Below are positions 41,713 through 50,767 of a DNA stretch of 64,000 nt, in pieces (within the stretch, counting starts at the first letter, position 1; every line of letters begins with the position of its first letter). Source of the stretch: Paenibacillus sp. MMS18-CY102 (GTDB lineage Bacteria > Bacillota > Bacilli > Paenibacillales > Paenibacillaceae); assembly GCF_009789195.1 (NCBI RefSeq), contig NZ_WSTC01000007.1:1-64000 (forward strand), given 5' to 3'. The notes below the pieces were generated by a model. That model did not search any database, was not told the origin of the DNA, and was given only the letters and a program-made list of their open reading frames with translations. The position numbers and the translations under genes were made by a program.

Positions 41713-43470
41713 TCACCCTTCGACTGGTTCAGATGCCTCAGGCGGCTCGGATTTGAGCGGCAGACGCAGCGTAAAGACGCTTCCCTTGCCCTTCTCGCTA
41801 CGCAGCGCCAATGACCCTCCGAGCAGCCGCGCCAGTTGCAAGCTAATGGATAAGCCGAGCCCTGTGCCGCCGTATTTGCGGTTAATAGCTCCGTCCTCCT
41901 GTTGGAACGCTTCAAAAATCAGCTGTTGCTTCTCATCGTCGATGCCAATGCCCGTGTCCTCGACGGCAAGCGTCAGCCACTGCTCCATCACCGCCTCTTG
42001 CTTGCGCGGCAGCCTTCTGGATAATTCACCTTGCTCGGCCGACAACACATCAAGCGATTTCGTGGCTGCCAGCGTGCCAGCAGCTTCGGTTGGCTGAACG
42101 TTTGCCCCCATAGGCGTTGCCGCCTCGGGACCTGCCGAATCCGGGCGCTTCTGCCCCGTACGGGCAAGCCCCGTCGTCGGAAAGGCGGCGAAGACGGTTT
42201 TGCGAATGCGGTCGGTCGTTGACTCGCTGCTGCGGGCCCCTAATCCGCCCCCCGCTCCGGTCCTGCCGCGGTACAGCACGCTCGTCCAATCCCGAAGCCG
42301 ACGTTTGCCAACCGTATTCTCAGGCGCCAATTCGACGCCAACATGGAGCGTTACAGAGCCAGTCTCGGTAAATTTGAAAGCGTTGAACAGCAAATTGCGC
42401 ATAATCTGATTAACCCGCAGCGCGTCGGTATAGAGCGTATCTGGCACATCCTCCGCGTATTCCACAAGAAAATCGACTGACTTCTGGTCCGCCATCGGCT
42501 GGAACATCGCCTGCATCATTTGGACGAGATCCAGCGGCGAGATCGGCTCGATGACAATGTCCATTTTGCCCGCTTCGACCTTCGATAGGTCAAGAATATC
42601 GTTAATGAGCTGCAGCAAATCATTGCCTGCCGAATGAATGATTTCGCCATAACGGACTTCATCCATCCCATAACGCTCATCATCATTGTCCCGGATCAGC
42701 TGTGAAATGAGCAGAATGCTGTTCAGCGGCGTCTTGAGCTCATGCGACATGTTCGCTAGAAATTCAGACTTGTACTTTGAGGCCAGCATCAGCTGGCGCG
42801 CCTTCTCTTCCAAATCACGCTTTGCCTCACGCAGTTCCTTGGTCTGCCGCCTTAAAATAATATTCATGCCGCGCAGTTCGCCGATCCTCAGCTGTTCCTT
42901 GTGAAAGTCCCGGATCATAAATACGAAAAAACCGCTGAGCAGCGTCGCTAATGGCAGTGTAATCGGCGCAACCTCCAGCCAATACACCCGAAATGGAATA
43001 ACCCCCATAACGGCGATATCAAATGCGTTAAGTACGTTAATCGCAACGACAGCCGTGCATGCTTTCCAGAAAAACCGCCATTCGACGCGCTGCAAATACC
43101 AGTTAATCAACGCCGCAAACACGCCAAGCAGCGCCATATTCATACAGCCTGCCCAGGAGGCTTCATTCACGCCATAAAATAACCGTCCCGCCCCTATTCC
43201 TGCACCGATCACCAGAAACGCACCCGGACGGGCGAAGACGAGAATCGCCATAATGAGCGGCACGAACCGTAGATCGAACAGCTGCGTGTCGCCGACACGC
43301 AAGCCGAACAGCATCGTCACCCAGCCCGCTAGAACGAATACGAGCATGGAGATCGCATATTTGAGCCGATCCGACACGTTTGGGAACAAATATTTGTAAC
43401 CAATATTGAACAGGTAAGCGATTGTAATGAGTACGCTCAAGTTAATGAAGAACACTTTAGAAAATGCCAT
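41713..43470 (-). CDS. Orphan membrane sensor histidine kinase with kinase-domain insertion
   Basis: 585 aa. Five to six membrane helices in residues 5-185 resemble the 5TMR-LYT sensor, followed by a coiled coil (200-230) and a classical HisKA domain with His243 (MSHELKTPLNSIL). The N-box NLLFNAFKFTETG is at about 359, but the next motif DTGIGID comes only at about 505: about 110 residues of Gly/Ala/Thr-rich low-complexity sequence (about 384-495) are inserted between them. The last G-box GGTGLGLSIS is intact. AGAGGGGGAGC precedes the ATG. No regulator gene is adjacent. Confidence 0.9.
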   Translation of the reverse strand: MAFSKVFFINLSVLITIAYLFNIGYKYLFPNVSDRLKYAISMLVFVLAGWVTMLFGLRVGDTQLFDLRFVPLIMAILVFARPGAFLVIGAGIGAGRLFYGVNEASWAGCMNMALLGVFAALINWYLQRVEWRFFWKACTAVVAINVLNAFDIAVMGVIPFRVYWLEVAPITLPLATLLSGFFVFMIRDFHKEQLRIGELRGMNIILRRQTKELREAKRDLEEKARQLMLASKYKSEFLANMSHELKTPLNSILLISQLIRDNDDERYGMDEVRYGEIIHSAGNDLLQLINDILDLSKVEAGKMDIVIEPISPLDLVQMMQAMFQPMADQKSVDFLVEYAEDVPDTLYTDALRVNQIMRNLLFNAFKFTETGSVTLHVGVELAPENTVGKRRLRDWTSVLYRGRTGAGGGLGARSSESTTDRIRKTVFAAFPTTGLARTGQKRPDSAGPEAATPMGANVQPTEAAGTLAATKSLDVLSAEQGELSRRLPRKQEAVMEQWLTLAVEDTGIGIDDEKQQLIFEAFQQEDGAINRKYGGTGLGLSISLQLARLLGGSLALRSEKGKGSVFTLRLPLKSEPPEASEPVEG

Positions 43471-43576
43471 TCTGCTCCCCCTCTAGTCCTTATTGTACAC
43501 GATCCAAGGAATCGAATCACCGCCGGGCTATCGCCCGCATACGATAAGGCAACAGCACACGGGGAGGAGATTGCCC

Positions 43577-43963
43577 ATGGAAAAGCTAGATAAGCATGAT
43601 AAACATACGAAGCTCGAAAAACTCGAGAAAATCGAGAAGTCCGACAAATACGAAAAACTCGAAACATACCCTAAGCAAGTCGCCATTCATGATCACCAGA
43701 AGGTCATCTACAAGGCAGATGTGAACCACGCTAAGCATGTACGGGACATTCGAAGCAAAATCAATCCGGTCTGCGGCAGCTACATGCATCGCCACGTTTG
43801 TGTTGAGACAGTAGATGGCCACAAATATACAGGTGTTATCGTCCACGTTGACGAGCGCTGCCTCTATCTGCAATGCGCATGGCAAGATCCGCGCGGCTTC
43901 ATGCCTTACAATGCCATATTGCCACTCGTCCTGTTCGAATTGCTCGTCATTGCACTGCTGTAA
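43577..43963 (+). CDS. Lys/Glu-repeat small protein with Sm-like C-terminus
   Basis: 128 aa. The first 30 residues are a repeated charged run (KLDKHDKHTKLEKLEKIEK). The C-terminal half, RHVCVETVDGHKYTGVIVHV, has the beta-barrel layout also seen in the 9471-9713 product and ends in a hydrophobic stretch PLVLFELLVIALL. Family unknown; a spore or surface role is possible. GGGAGGAG precedes the ATG and a terminator follows. Confidence 0.7.
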   Translation: MEKLDKHDKHTKLEKLEKIEKSDKYEKLETYPKQVAIHDHQKVIYKADVNHAKHVRDIRSKINPVCGSYMHRHVCVETVDGHKYTGVIVHVDERCLYLQCAWQDPRGFMPYNAILPLVLFELLVIALL

Positions 43964-43984
43964 TCAGTAATTCCTAAGCACCAG

Positions 43985-44021
43985 AAAGGCCTAGCCCAAA
44001 AGAACTGGGTTTGGCCTTTTT
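43985..44021 (+). terminator. Terminator
   Basis: AAAGGCC (43985-43991) and GGCCTTT (44013-44019) with an inner CCCA/TGGG stem, then T5. Confidence 0.85.
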
Positions 44022-44127
44022 ATAATGTAATGTGTAACGCAACATACCATCTTGACAGACCTCCCTATTTGATCCAGTATCATAATTGACAAAATATGCT
44101 TATACCAGCATTCATGGAGGGGTTTTA

Positions 44128-44760
44128 ATGTCGGCAAAAACCGTTACTTTCGATCAATTAAAGGATGAGCTGCAAACCGGGGATATTTTCTTTGCAAGCG
44201 GCATCGGTGCAGGAAGCCAACGCATCGAGAAGCTTGAGCATTGTGAATGGTCGCATGTGGCCATGATCCTGCGCACGCCGGATGATCAACTGCTGCTGTG
44301 GGAGTCCACTTCGCTCGACAACCTTGAGGATGTGCGTTTCCATGACCAAAAACCCGGGCCTCAGCTAGTCCGGCTTGTTGATCGGCTCTCGACCGACGTC
44401 AGCTCTAAGTACGATGGGAAGTTTGCCATCCGCCGCCTGTATGTAGAACGTACGCCCCAGATGTTAGAGAAGCTCAACGCCTTCATCGCACAGGTTTATG
44501 ACGCATCGTTCCCAAGCCATTTGCGCATGTATTTCGAGGTGCTGGAAGGAAAGCTCGGCATTCAGTCGTCGTTTAAAGATTTTTTCTGCAGCAAGCTGTT
44601 AGCTGAGACGTATATCCAGCTTGGCCTACTGCCTAGCCACCCGGTTCCAAACAGCTACGAACCAGCCAGCTTCACGCCGAGCCATCATCTTCCGCTTCTG
44701 TTGGATGCACAGTTGGGTGAAGAATTGCTGATCGATATTTCTTCGATTCCGGTCTCATGA
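44128..44760 (+). CDS. Permuted papain-like (YiiX/NlpC-P60) amidase
   Basis: 210 aa. Permuted NlpC/P60-type layout: GDIFFASGIGAGSQRIEKLEHCEWSHVAMI contains the catalytic His (WSHV), and the Cys comes late in DFFCSKLLAETY, near residue 155. YiiX-like enzymes act on lipid- or peptide-linked amides. No signal peptide, so cytoplasmic. GGAGGGG is five bases before the ATG. The stop overlaps the start of the hybrid kinase by four bases. Confidence 0.82.
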   Translation: MSAKTVTFDQLKDELQTGDIFFASGIGAGSQRIEKLEHCEWSHVAMILRTPDDQLLLWESTSLDNLEDVRFHDQKPGPQLVRLVDRLSTDVSSKYDGKFAIRRLYVERTPQMLEKLNAFIAQVYDASFPSHLRMYFEVLEGKLGIQSSFKDFFCSKLLAETYIQLGLLPSHPVPNSYEPASFTPSHHLPLLLDAQLGEELLIDISSIPVS

Positions 44761-47700
44761 TTCGTATCGCCGTTTCCCTCTTTCTCCTGTTGACTCTGGG
44801 CGTAGGCGGACTAACGCCTGCGCCCAGCGATGCAGCAGCAGCGCAGCCTGTTGATGGCTCGCCAGCAATACATAATGGCAGTATTGACTTAGCCGACTGG
44901 GATGCTTCTGAGGATGGACCGGTCAAGCTGGATGGCCGCTGGTCCTTTTACTGGGAACAACTGCTGGTCCCTTCGGACTGGTCAGTGGCCAGCGCTCCTG
45001 CAGGCGAACGCTATATAAATGTGCCTGGCTATTGGAACGACCGCGTCGAGGGCGAGCCTAACCGCTCCGCCAACGGCTATGCCACGTATCGGCTCCATAT
45101 CTCATCCATTCACAGCGAGGAGCCGCTCGCGATCAAGTTACGCAATATGTACTCCTCTAGTGCGGTATGGGCCAATGGCAAGCTTGTTTATTCCGCTGGG
45201 CGGCCAGGAACCGATGCGCAGTCTACGGAGGCGCGGTACACCCCTTCGGTTGTCATTCCGATTGGCGGGCTGGACGGCACGCTTGACCTTATTATCCAAA
45301 CCGCCAATTTCACGTATCCCCGAGGGGGCATCAATAATGGGCTGTTGCTTGGCACGGCCGAACAATTGATCGCCTCGCGATCGAGCGAGATTGTACAGGA
45401 CTTTATCCAATTCGGCGCACTTGGCATGATGGCGGTGTATCACCTGTTCTTGTTTGCGCTGCGGCGCAATGATCGGACAACGCTTAACTTCGCGATTTTT
45501 TGCTTATGCATGGCCGTACGCGCTTTGCTCGTCAATTCGCGTTATATTCTTGAAGTGTTCCCGGACATGTCATTCGAATGGTTCGCGAAGCTCTCTTATT
45601 TGACGGTTTATGCCGGTTTCTACTTCTTAGTGGCTTATGTGCATGGCCTGTTCCCGTCTCTCTTTTCTTCCTTTATTCGAAAAGGCTACGGGCTGTTCTC
45701 GCTGCTGCTCATCGGCGCCGTGCTTATTCTGGATGTCAAAGGGTATGACCGGCTGTTGATCCCGTTCGAAATCCTTACAGCAGCTGCAGTGCTCTATGCC
45801 GCTTTCGTAGCTGTTCGGGCCGCCAAGCAGCGACAATCGGGCAGCTTGCTGCTCATCGGAGGCTTCCTAGTTATATTCGCCACAGGCCTTAGCGACGCGC
45901 TGGTGCGCAAGGGCGGCCATTTTCCCGCTTTGCTATCGACGGGCGTGCTTCTGTTCGCATTTTTGCAATCCTTATTATTATCGATGAAATTTTCCAGAGC
46001 GTTCCGGCAGGTCGAACAGCTCTCTGAACGGCTCATGTCTCTAGACAAGCTCAAGGATGAGTTTCTCGCCCGAACCTCGCATGAGCTTCGAACGCCACTG
46101 CACGGCATTATCGGCTTGGCCGAATCGCTGCTGGACGGACCCGCTGGCAGCCGGCTTTCCGCTGCTGAAAACGGGCATCTTCAGCTCATTCGATCCAGTG
46201 GGCAGCGGCTCTCTCACCTGGTAAACGATATATTGGATTTCTCTAAGCTGCGAAATCACGAAATTCAAATCCATCCGGTGACGGTCAATGTCCATCAGGT
46301 CGTAGAGCTCGTTCTTCACCTGCTCAGGCCGCTAGCCGAAGGCAAAGGGCTGCTGCTCATTAACGAGGTTCCTGCTGCCCTGCAGGTGCGCGCGGATGAG
46401 AACCGGCTCCATCAAATCCTGCATAATCTCGTTGGCAATGCGACCAAATTCACTATGCAGGGGCATGTCACTGTTTCTGCCCGCAAGCAGGGACGGCACA
46501 TCGCTATTTGCATCAAAGACACCGGAATTGGCATCCCGCCAGAAAGCCTTGAGGCCATTTTCGAATCATTCGAGCAACTGGATGGGGCAAACGAACGCGG
46601 CGGTGGGACAGGCATTGGCCTCTCGATTACGAAGAAGCTCGTCGAGCTGCACGGAGGGGAAGTCCGGGTTGAGTCCACACCGGGAATCGGCTCCGCCTTC
46701 TCGTTCATCCTTCCCGGACCGAATGAGGAAGAGGATGGATCGACCGCATTCAAAGGCTCGATTGCACGAATAAGCTTGCATGCGGAGCGGGACCAAGCAG
46801 ACAGAACTTCCCTGTTCCAGCCATTGGCCATTCTCTCGGAGGACAGCCATGCGCCTGTTGCAATCACGGAGCCTCACGCGGATGGACCGTTGCAGATGGA
46901 TTCGAAGAAGGCGAGTGAGGCACGCCCTTCCGTGTTGATCGTCGATGACGATCCGGTCAACCTCTCCGTGCTGGCGCAATACCTCGGCAATGGCTACGAT
47001 ATCCGCATGACGAGCAGTGGGCACGAAGCGATCGGCTGGATTCAAGCTGGCTATAAGCCTGAAATTGCGCTGCTCGATGTGATGATGCCGATCGTGTCCG
47101 GTTTCCAAATTTGCAACGAAATCCGGCAGTTATATAACTCTGGAGAACTCCCAGTGCTTTTCCTGACTGCCGTCAACCAAACGAATGACCTGCTCACAGC
47201 GTACCGCCAGGGTGCCAACGACTATATGATCAAGCCGATCGGCAAGCAGGAACTGCTCGCTAGGCTTGCCCTGCACCTGCGCATTGCCCGCTGGAACGCT
47301 TCCTTAGAGCAAGAGATCGCCGTTCGAATGCTTGCGCTGGAGCAAACCATGGAACAGCGCGCCCAAGCCATGTCGAACTTGTCCGTGCTAGAGGAGCGCA
47401 ATCGGATTGCCCGTGACATCCACGACCATGTCGGCCATATGCTCACCGCCAGCATCGTCCAGTTGGAAGCCGGACTGGCGTTATTCGAGCATGATGCCGA
47501 ACTTGCCGCAGAACGGTTAACGCTCGCAGCGGACCTGATGCGCCGCGGGCTGCAAGAGATGCGCCGTTCCGTTCGGATGCTTACAGATACGACGGAGGAC
47601 ACAGTCCGGCTCGAAGCTTCGCTAGAGAAGTTTATTGCAGAAGCAACCCGGTATGCCGGCATTACGATTGAGCACCGGATAGAACCATTGTCTACGCAGC

Positions 47701-47999
47701 TTCATCCCGAACAGGAGAAGCTCGTGTATCGCGTCCTGCAAGAAGGCATTACGAACGGCATTCGCCACGGCGATAGCCGGTATTTTCAATTCGAGCTGGT
47801 TGAGCGCGACCATGCGTTAATCGTAAAGCTGCTTAACAGCGGTGTGCCTTATTCTTCTTCGATGCTCGGCTTTGGCCTTGCGACGATGAAGGAAGCGGCA
47901 GAGCACTGGGGCGGCCAATTCCACATCGGCGCTGTCGAGGGCCAAGGCTGCCTGCTCGAAATTATTTTCCCTCTCCAAAGGAGTGATAAGCTTGCCTGA
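44757..47999 (+). CDS. Hybrid sensor kinase with two different kinase cores
   Basis: 1080 aa. Order: signal sequence (about 1-26), extracellular galactose-binding-like domain (about 45-200, VPGYWND, NGYATYRLHI), a seven-helix 7TMR-DISM membrane part (about 215-410), HisKA with His442 (RTSHELRTPLHG), HATPase (NLVGNATKFT, DTGIGIP, GGGTGIGLSI), a receiver domain (VLIVDDDPVNLSV, Asp774 in LLDVMMP), then a NarL-type HisKA_3 with His889 (ERNRIARDIHDHVGHML) and a second HATPase. Most kinases have one core; here a classical and a NarL-type core are joined through a receiver. The NarL-type regulator overlapping the 3' end should take phosphate from the second core. Confidence 0.92.
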   Translation: MIRIAVSLFLLLTLGVGGLTPAPSDAAAAQPVDGSPAIHNGSIDLADWDASEDGPVKLDGRWSFYWEQLLVPSDWSVASAPAGERYINVPGYWNDRVEGEPNRSANGYATYRLHISSIHSEEPLAIKLRNMYSSSAVWANGKLVYSAGRPGTDAQSTEARYTPSVVIPIGGLDGTLDLIIQTANFTYPRGGINNGLLLGTAEQLIASRSSEIVQDFIQFGALGMMAVYHLFLFALRRNDRTTLNFAIFCLCMAVRALLVNSRYILEVFPDMSFEWFAKLSYLTVYAGFYFLVAYVHGLFPSLFSSFIRKGYGLFSLLLIGAVLILDVKGYDRLLIPFEILTAAAVLYAAFVAVRAAKQRQSGSLLLIGGFLVIFATGLSDALVRKGGHFPALLSTGVLLFAFLQSLLLSMKFSRAFRQVEQLSERLMSLDKLKDEFLARTSHELRTPLHGIIGLAESLLDGPAGSRLSAAENGHLQLIRSSGQRLSHLVNDILDFSKLRNHEIQIHPVTVNVHQVVELVLHLLRPLAEGKGLLLINEVPAALQVRADENRLHQILHNLVGNATKFTMQGHVTVSARKQGRHIAICIKDTGIGIPPESLEAIFESFEQLDGANERGGGTGIGLSITKKLVELHGGEVRVESTPGIGSAFSFILPGPNEEEDGSTAFKGSIARISLHAERDQADRTSLFQPLAILSEDSHAPVAITEPHADGPLQMDSKKASEARPSVLIVDDDPVNLSVLAQYLGNGYDIRMTSSGHEAIGWIQAGYKPEIALLDVMMPIVSGFQICNEIRQLYNSGELPVLFLTAVNQTNDLLTAYRQGANDYMIKPIGKQELLARLALHLRIARWNASLEQEIAVRMLALEQTMEQRAQAMSNLSVLEERNRIARDIHDHVGHMLTASIVQLEAGLALFEHDAELAAERLTLAADLMRRGLQEMRRSVRMLTDTTEDTVRLEASLEKFIAEATRYAGITIEHRIEPLSTQLHPEQEKLVYRVLQEGITNGIRHGDSRYFQFELVERDHALIVKLLNSGVPYSSSMLGFGLATMKEAAEHWGGQFHIGAVEGQGCLLEIIFPLQRSDKLA

Positions 48000-48645
48000 C
48001 CCTAACATTACCATCGTGATCGTAGAGGATCAGACGCTGGTACGGGATGGCATCGAGATTATCTTAAATCTACAGCCTGATATGAAGGTCATCGGAACTG
48101 CGAATAATGGGAAAGAAGGCTATGAGCTAGTCAGCCGCCTCCGCCCGGATATCGTCCTGATGGACATCGAGATGCCTGTCATGAACGGCATCATGAGCAC
48201 GCAGCGCATTAAAGAAGACTATCCCAACACCATCATCCTGCTGCTAACCACCTTCTCCGATGAACATTATGTAGTAGAAGGCCTGGCAGGCGGCGCAAGC
48301 GGCATTCTGCTAAAAGACTTCACAGCAACCAAGCTAACTGGAGCGCTCCGCGAGGCGATGCGGGGCGAGCTCCTTCTGCCAGCCTCCCTCGCGGCCAAAC
48401 TTGCCATGCGGCTTCGTTCGGTCACGAGCCCAACATTCGCAGGCGCAGACTTTGCCCTGACACCGCGGGAGGTCGAAATCGCCCAACTGCTCATCGCCTA
48501 CAAAAACAATCGCGAAATCGCAGAGGCGCTGCACATTACCGAAGGCACCGTCAAAAACTACATTAGCGTCATCTACGAAAAAGTCGGCATGAACGACCGC
48601 GCCAAAGTCATCGCAAGGCTCAAAGGCATGCTGGAGCACGGCTAG
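47992..48645 (+). CDS. NarL/FixJ response regulator
   Basis: 217 aa. Receiver domain with phospho-Asp near residue 58 (IVLMDIEMPVMNG) and LuxR-type helix-turn-helix (LTPREVEIAQLLIAYKNNRE, TVKNYISVIYEKV). I choose TTG 47992, eight bases after AAAGGAG; a GTG at 47983 overlaps the ribosome site itself. It overlaps the kinase by eight bases. Confidence 0.94.
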   Translation: MPDPNITIVIVEDQTLVRDGIEIILNLQPDMKVIGTANNGKEGYELVSRLRPDIVLMDIEMPVMNGIMSTQRIKEDYPNTIILLLTTFSDEHYVVEGLAGGASGILLKDFTATKLTGALREAMRGELLLPASLAAKLAMRLRSVTSPTFAGADFALTPREVEIAQLLIAYKNNREIAEALHITEGTVKNYISVIYEKVGMNDRAKVIARLKGMLEHG

Positions 48646-48654
48646 CCTTGGATT

Positions 48655-48692
48655 AAGGCCACACAGGCCCCCAAACCTGTGTGGCCTTTTTG
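48655..48692 (+). terminator. Terminator after kinase operon
   Basis: Perfect 13-base stem AAGGCCACACAGG (48655-48667) with CCTGTGTGGCCTT (48676-48688), then T-tract. Confidence 0.93.
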
Positions 48693-49268
48693 CGTATAGG
48701 GCAGAATTACCGTTGGCTACCCTATTCGCTCGGTTGCCCCGCTTTCGCCCCATTAGGGCAGTTTTTTCTGCCCTATTCGCTCCGCAGTAACCGCACCAGA
48801 GACACTCTCCTCCGGATGTAAAGCCACATAGGGCACCCATAACCTGTGTGACCTTTTGACTTCCCCCTTCCCCCTTCCCACCCCACTCTGGGATGATGAA
48901 GGAGTAATTTGCCATCCTCAGAAGCATCGCAGCATGGCGAATGCTCCTGTAGAAGCAGCTTATGCTTCCGATGCAGCTTTCCTACGGAAAGCTTTTAAGC
49001 GTTCGCCTTTGTCCTCAGATTCAGACCGCCTAACGGTCTTATACAATCCAACGCATCCGGGGACACAGCGAACGGAAGGAACCATTCGCCATGCGCAGTG
49101 GCCGCGCCCCAAACGCCCTCCCTGACTCACCTGTCCACATCTCCATTACCCCAGTCACCCCACGTCATATGACATTCTCCTTACCCCAGTCACTTATCCC
49201 GCCCAGCCGCTCCGCTTATGATGAGGACGTAACCAACAAGCAACCAGCAACTCAAATACAAACCCATT
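48693..49268. other. Gene-free intergenic stretch before the two-gene module
   Basis: About 600 bases with no gene I can support. 48695-48783 holds hairpins of the CTGCCCTATTCGCTC repeat, and 48821-48857 a decayed copy of the terminator above. The rest is featureless apart from the ribosome site of the next gene. Confidence 0.65.
48695..48857. repeat. Hairpin repeats and a decayed terminator copy
   Basis: ATTAGGGCAG (48752-48761) and CTGCCCTAT form a hairpin; a similar ATAGGGCAG...CCCTATTCGCTC pair lies just upstream at 48696-48734. The same unit forms the terminator at 26018-26055. At 48821-48857 AAGCCACA...CTGTGTGACCTTTT repeats the 48655 terminator with several changes. Confidence 0.7.
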
Positions 49269-49285
49269 TCTAAGGAGGAATTACA

Positions 49286-50737
49286 ATGGCAAAAGTGCAG
49301 GCAACAGCAACAAACGATGGCTCCAGCGTCTTCGATGTAAACACGAACGATCCCGACCAACTAAAGTGGCAAGCGGACGCGATGATGTTCGTATCCGATC
49401 TGCAGGTGAACCAGACGCTCAAACAGCAATGGACGTCGCTGCTGGCGAACATGAAAGCGAAGCTCGACAGCAATCCGCCTCCAGCAGGCGACACAGACGC
49501 CGTCTACAAAGAGAAAATTAAGATCATTAACAATTTCTTGGCGCAAAAAGGGTATCAAACCGCAGCCGTCTTCGTGCTTGAGCTGACCAAAACCGACTTC
49601 TATACCGATCACCTGAAAGAAAGCGAGCCAAACGACGAGTCCGACCGTTTCGTCCAAGACATTTTGGCGAAGCCTGCCTTGCTCGCCGGCTGGCAGAAAG
49701 CAATGCAGACGGCACACGACTCCGATTCAACCGCGCCTGACCAATACTTGAAGAGCAATGGCTACGTTTGCTCCGCCCAACAAGTGGCAGCCTCCTTCAA
49801 ATCGATGCGCAATGTTGACCTGAAGTTCTGGACTGGCGTTTATGGCAACACCGTCATCACGACGCAAGACGGCAAATCAGAGACCGGTCCAACCGTGCTC
49901 ATCTACTCCAGCACGGACGGCATCTCAATTGGCAGCGACATGCTGGACAAAGAATTAAATAAAGTAACCTATGACAAAGGCGTGCTGAGCTGGACGAAGG
50001 ATGATTTCACGATTAGCCACTCCGGGCAACTGACGTTTAGCCAAGTGACGCGTGCGGCGCAAGATGATAAGACCGGCTATGTCGGCAACGAGTTTTTCGG
50101 AACGATTACGTATTTCGAGAATGGAACCGAGACGAAGAAAAATATTTTCGGCCGAATTGGCAAGCCTCCCGTAGACAATAGCGGCTCGGGCGGCAGCGGC
50201 GGCGACCGCAAGAAGTGCCCTACGCCTCCTTCCGTTAAGCTGAGCGAAGTCGACAAAGCGATGAAATATATCGGCTATTTCATGGCTGCCGTCTTTATCG
50301 TGGACTTCATAGCTTCGGTGCCGAAGCGGTTCAAAGCGATTTCGGAGTTCGTAGAAAAAGTAAAATCGACTGTCACTGACGATAAGAAGCCCAACATGGA
50401 AGAAGAGCTTGATGATTCGTTTGAAATGATCGAAATTTCCAGCGATGAGCAATCGCTTAATGAGAATGGCTCATTTGACTCGAACGTAGATGGCGCACAG
50501 CCTGAGAACTACGATAACGCCCAAGGGCTCGATGGCATTAGCGACGAACAGCTGCCGCGTGCCGACGATGTGCAAGCGATGGAGCAAGGGCTGGATAACA
50601 TCAATGAAAATGGCGAAATCGAGCAAAACGAAGATAACGTGAATGAGCAGGATGATTCCGTGCAAGACGAGGACGCTTACAGTGGCGAGAGCGAAGGCGA
50701 GTTCGAAGGCCTGTCTGATCTATTCAAAGAGTTGTAA
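49286..50737 (+). CDS. Unknown protein: tandem helical repeats, membrane helix, acidic tail
   Basis: 483 aa, not recognised. Residues about 34-110 and 120-190 look like two copies of a helical unit (FVSDLQVNQTLKQQW...FLAQKGY and FVQDILAKPALLAGW...YLKSNGYVC...FWTGVYGN), loosely like Nif11-type leader domains. A beta-rich domain (about 200-295), a Gly/Ser linker GSGGSGGDRKK, one membrane helix (about 330-350, YIGYFMAAVFIVDFIASVP) and a very acidic Asn/Glu/Asp-rich tail (about 375-483) follow. No signal peptide. AAGGAGGA precedes the ATG. First gene of an isolated two-gene unit. Confidence 0.8.
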   Translation: MAKVQATATNDGSSVFDVNTNDPDQLKWQADAMMFVSDLQVNQTLKQQWTSLLANMKAKLDSNPPPAGDTDAVYKEKIKIINNFLAQKGYQTAAVFVLELTKTDFYTDHLKESEPNDESDRFVQDILAKPALLAGWQKAMQTAHDSDSTAPDQYLKSNGYVCSAQQVAASFKSMRNVDLKFWTGVYGNTVITTQDGKSETGPTVLIYSSTDGISIGSDMLDKELNKVTYDKGVLSWTKDDFTISHSGQLTFSQVTRAAQDDKTGYVGNEFFGTITYFENGTETKKNIFGRIGKPPVDNSGSGGSGGDRKKCPTPPSVKLSEVDKAMKYIGYFMAAVFIVDFIASVPKRFKAISEFVEKVKSTVTDDKKPNMEEELDDSFEMIEISSDEQSLNENGSFDSNVDGAQPENYDNAQGLDGISDEQLPRADDVQAMEQGLDNINENGEIEQNEDNVNEQDDSVQDEDAYSGESEGEFEGLSDLFKEL

Positions 50738-50767
50738 TCCCAACAACAATATAGGAGGCTACAAACC

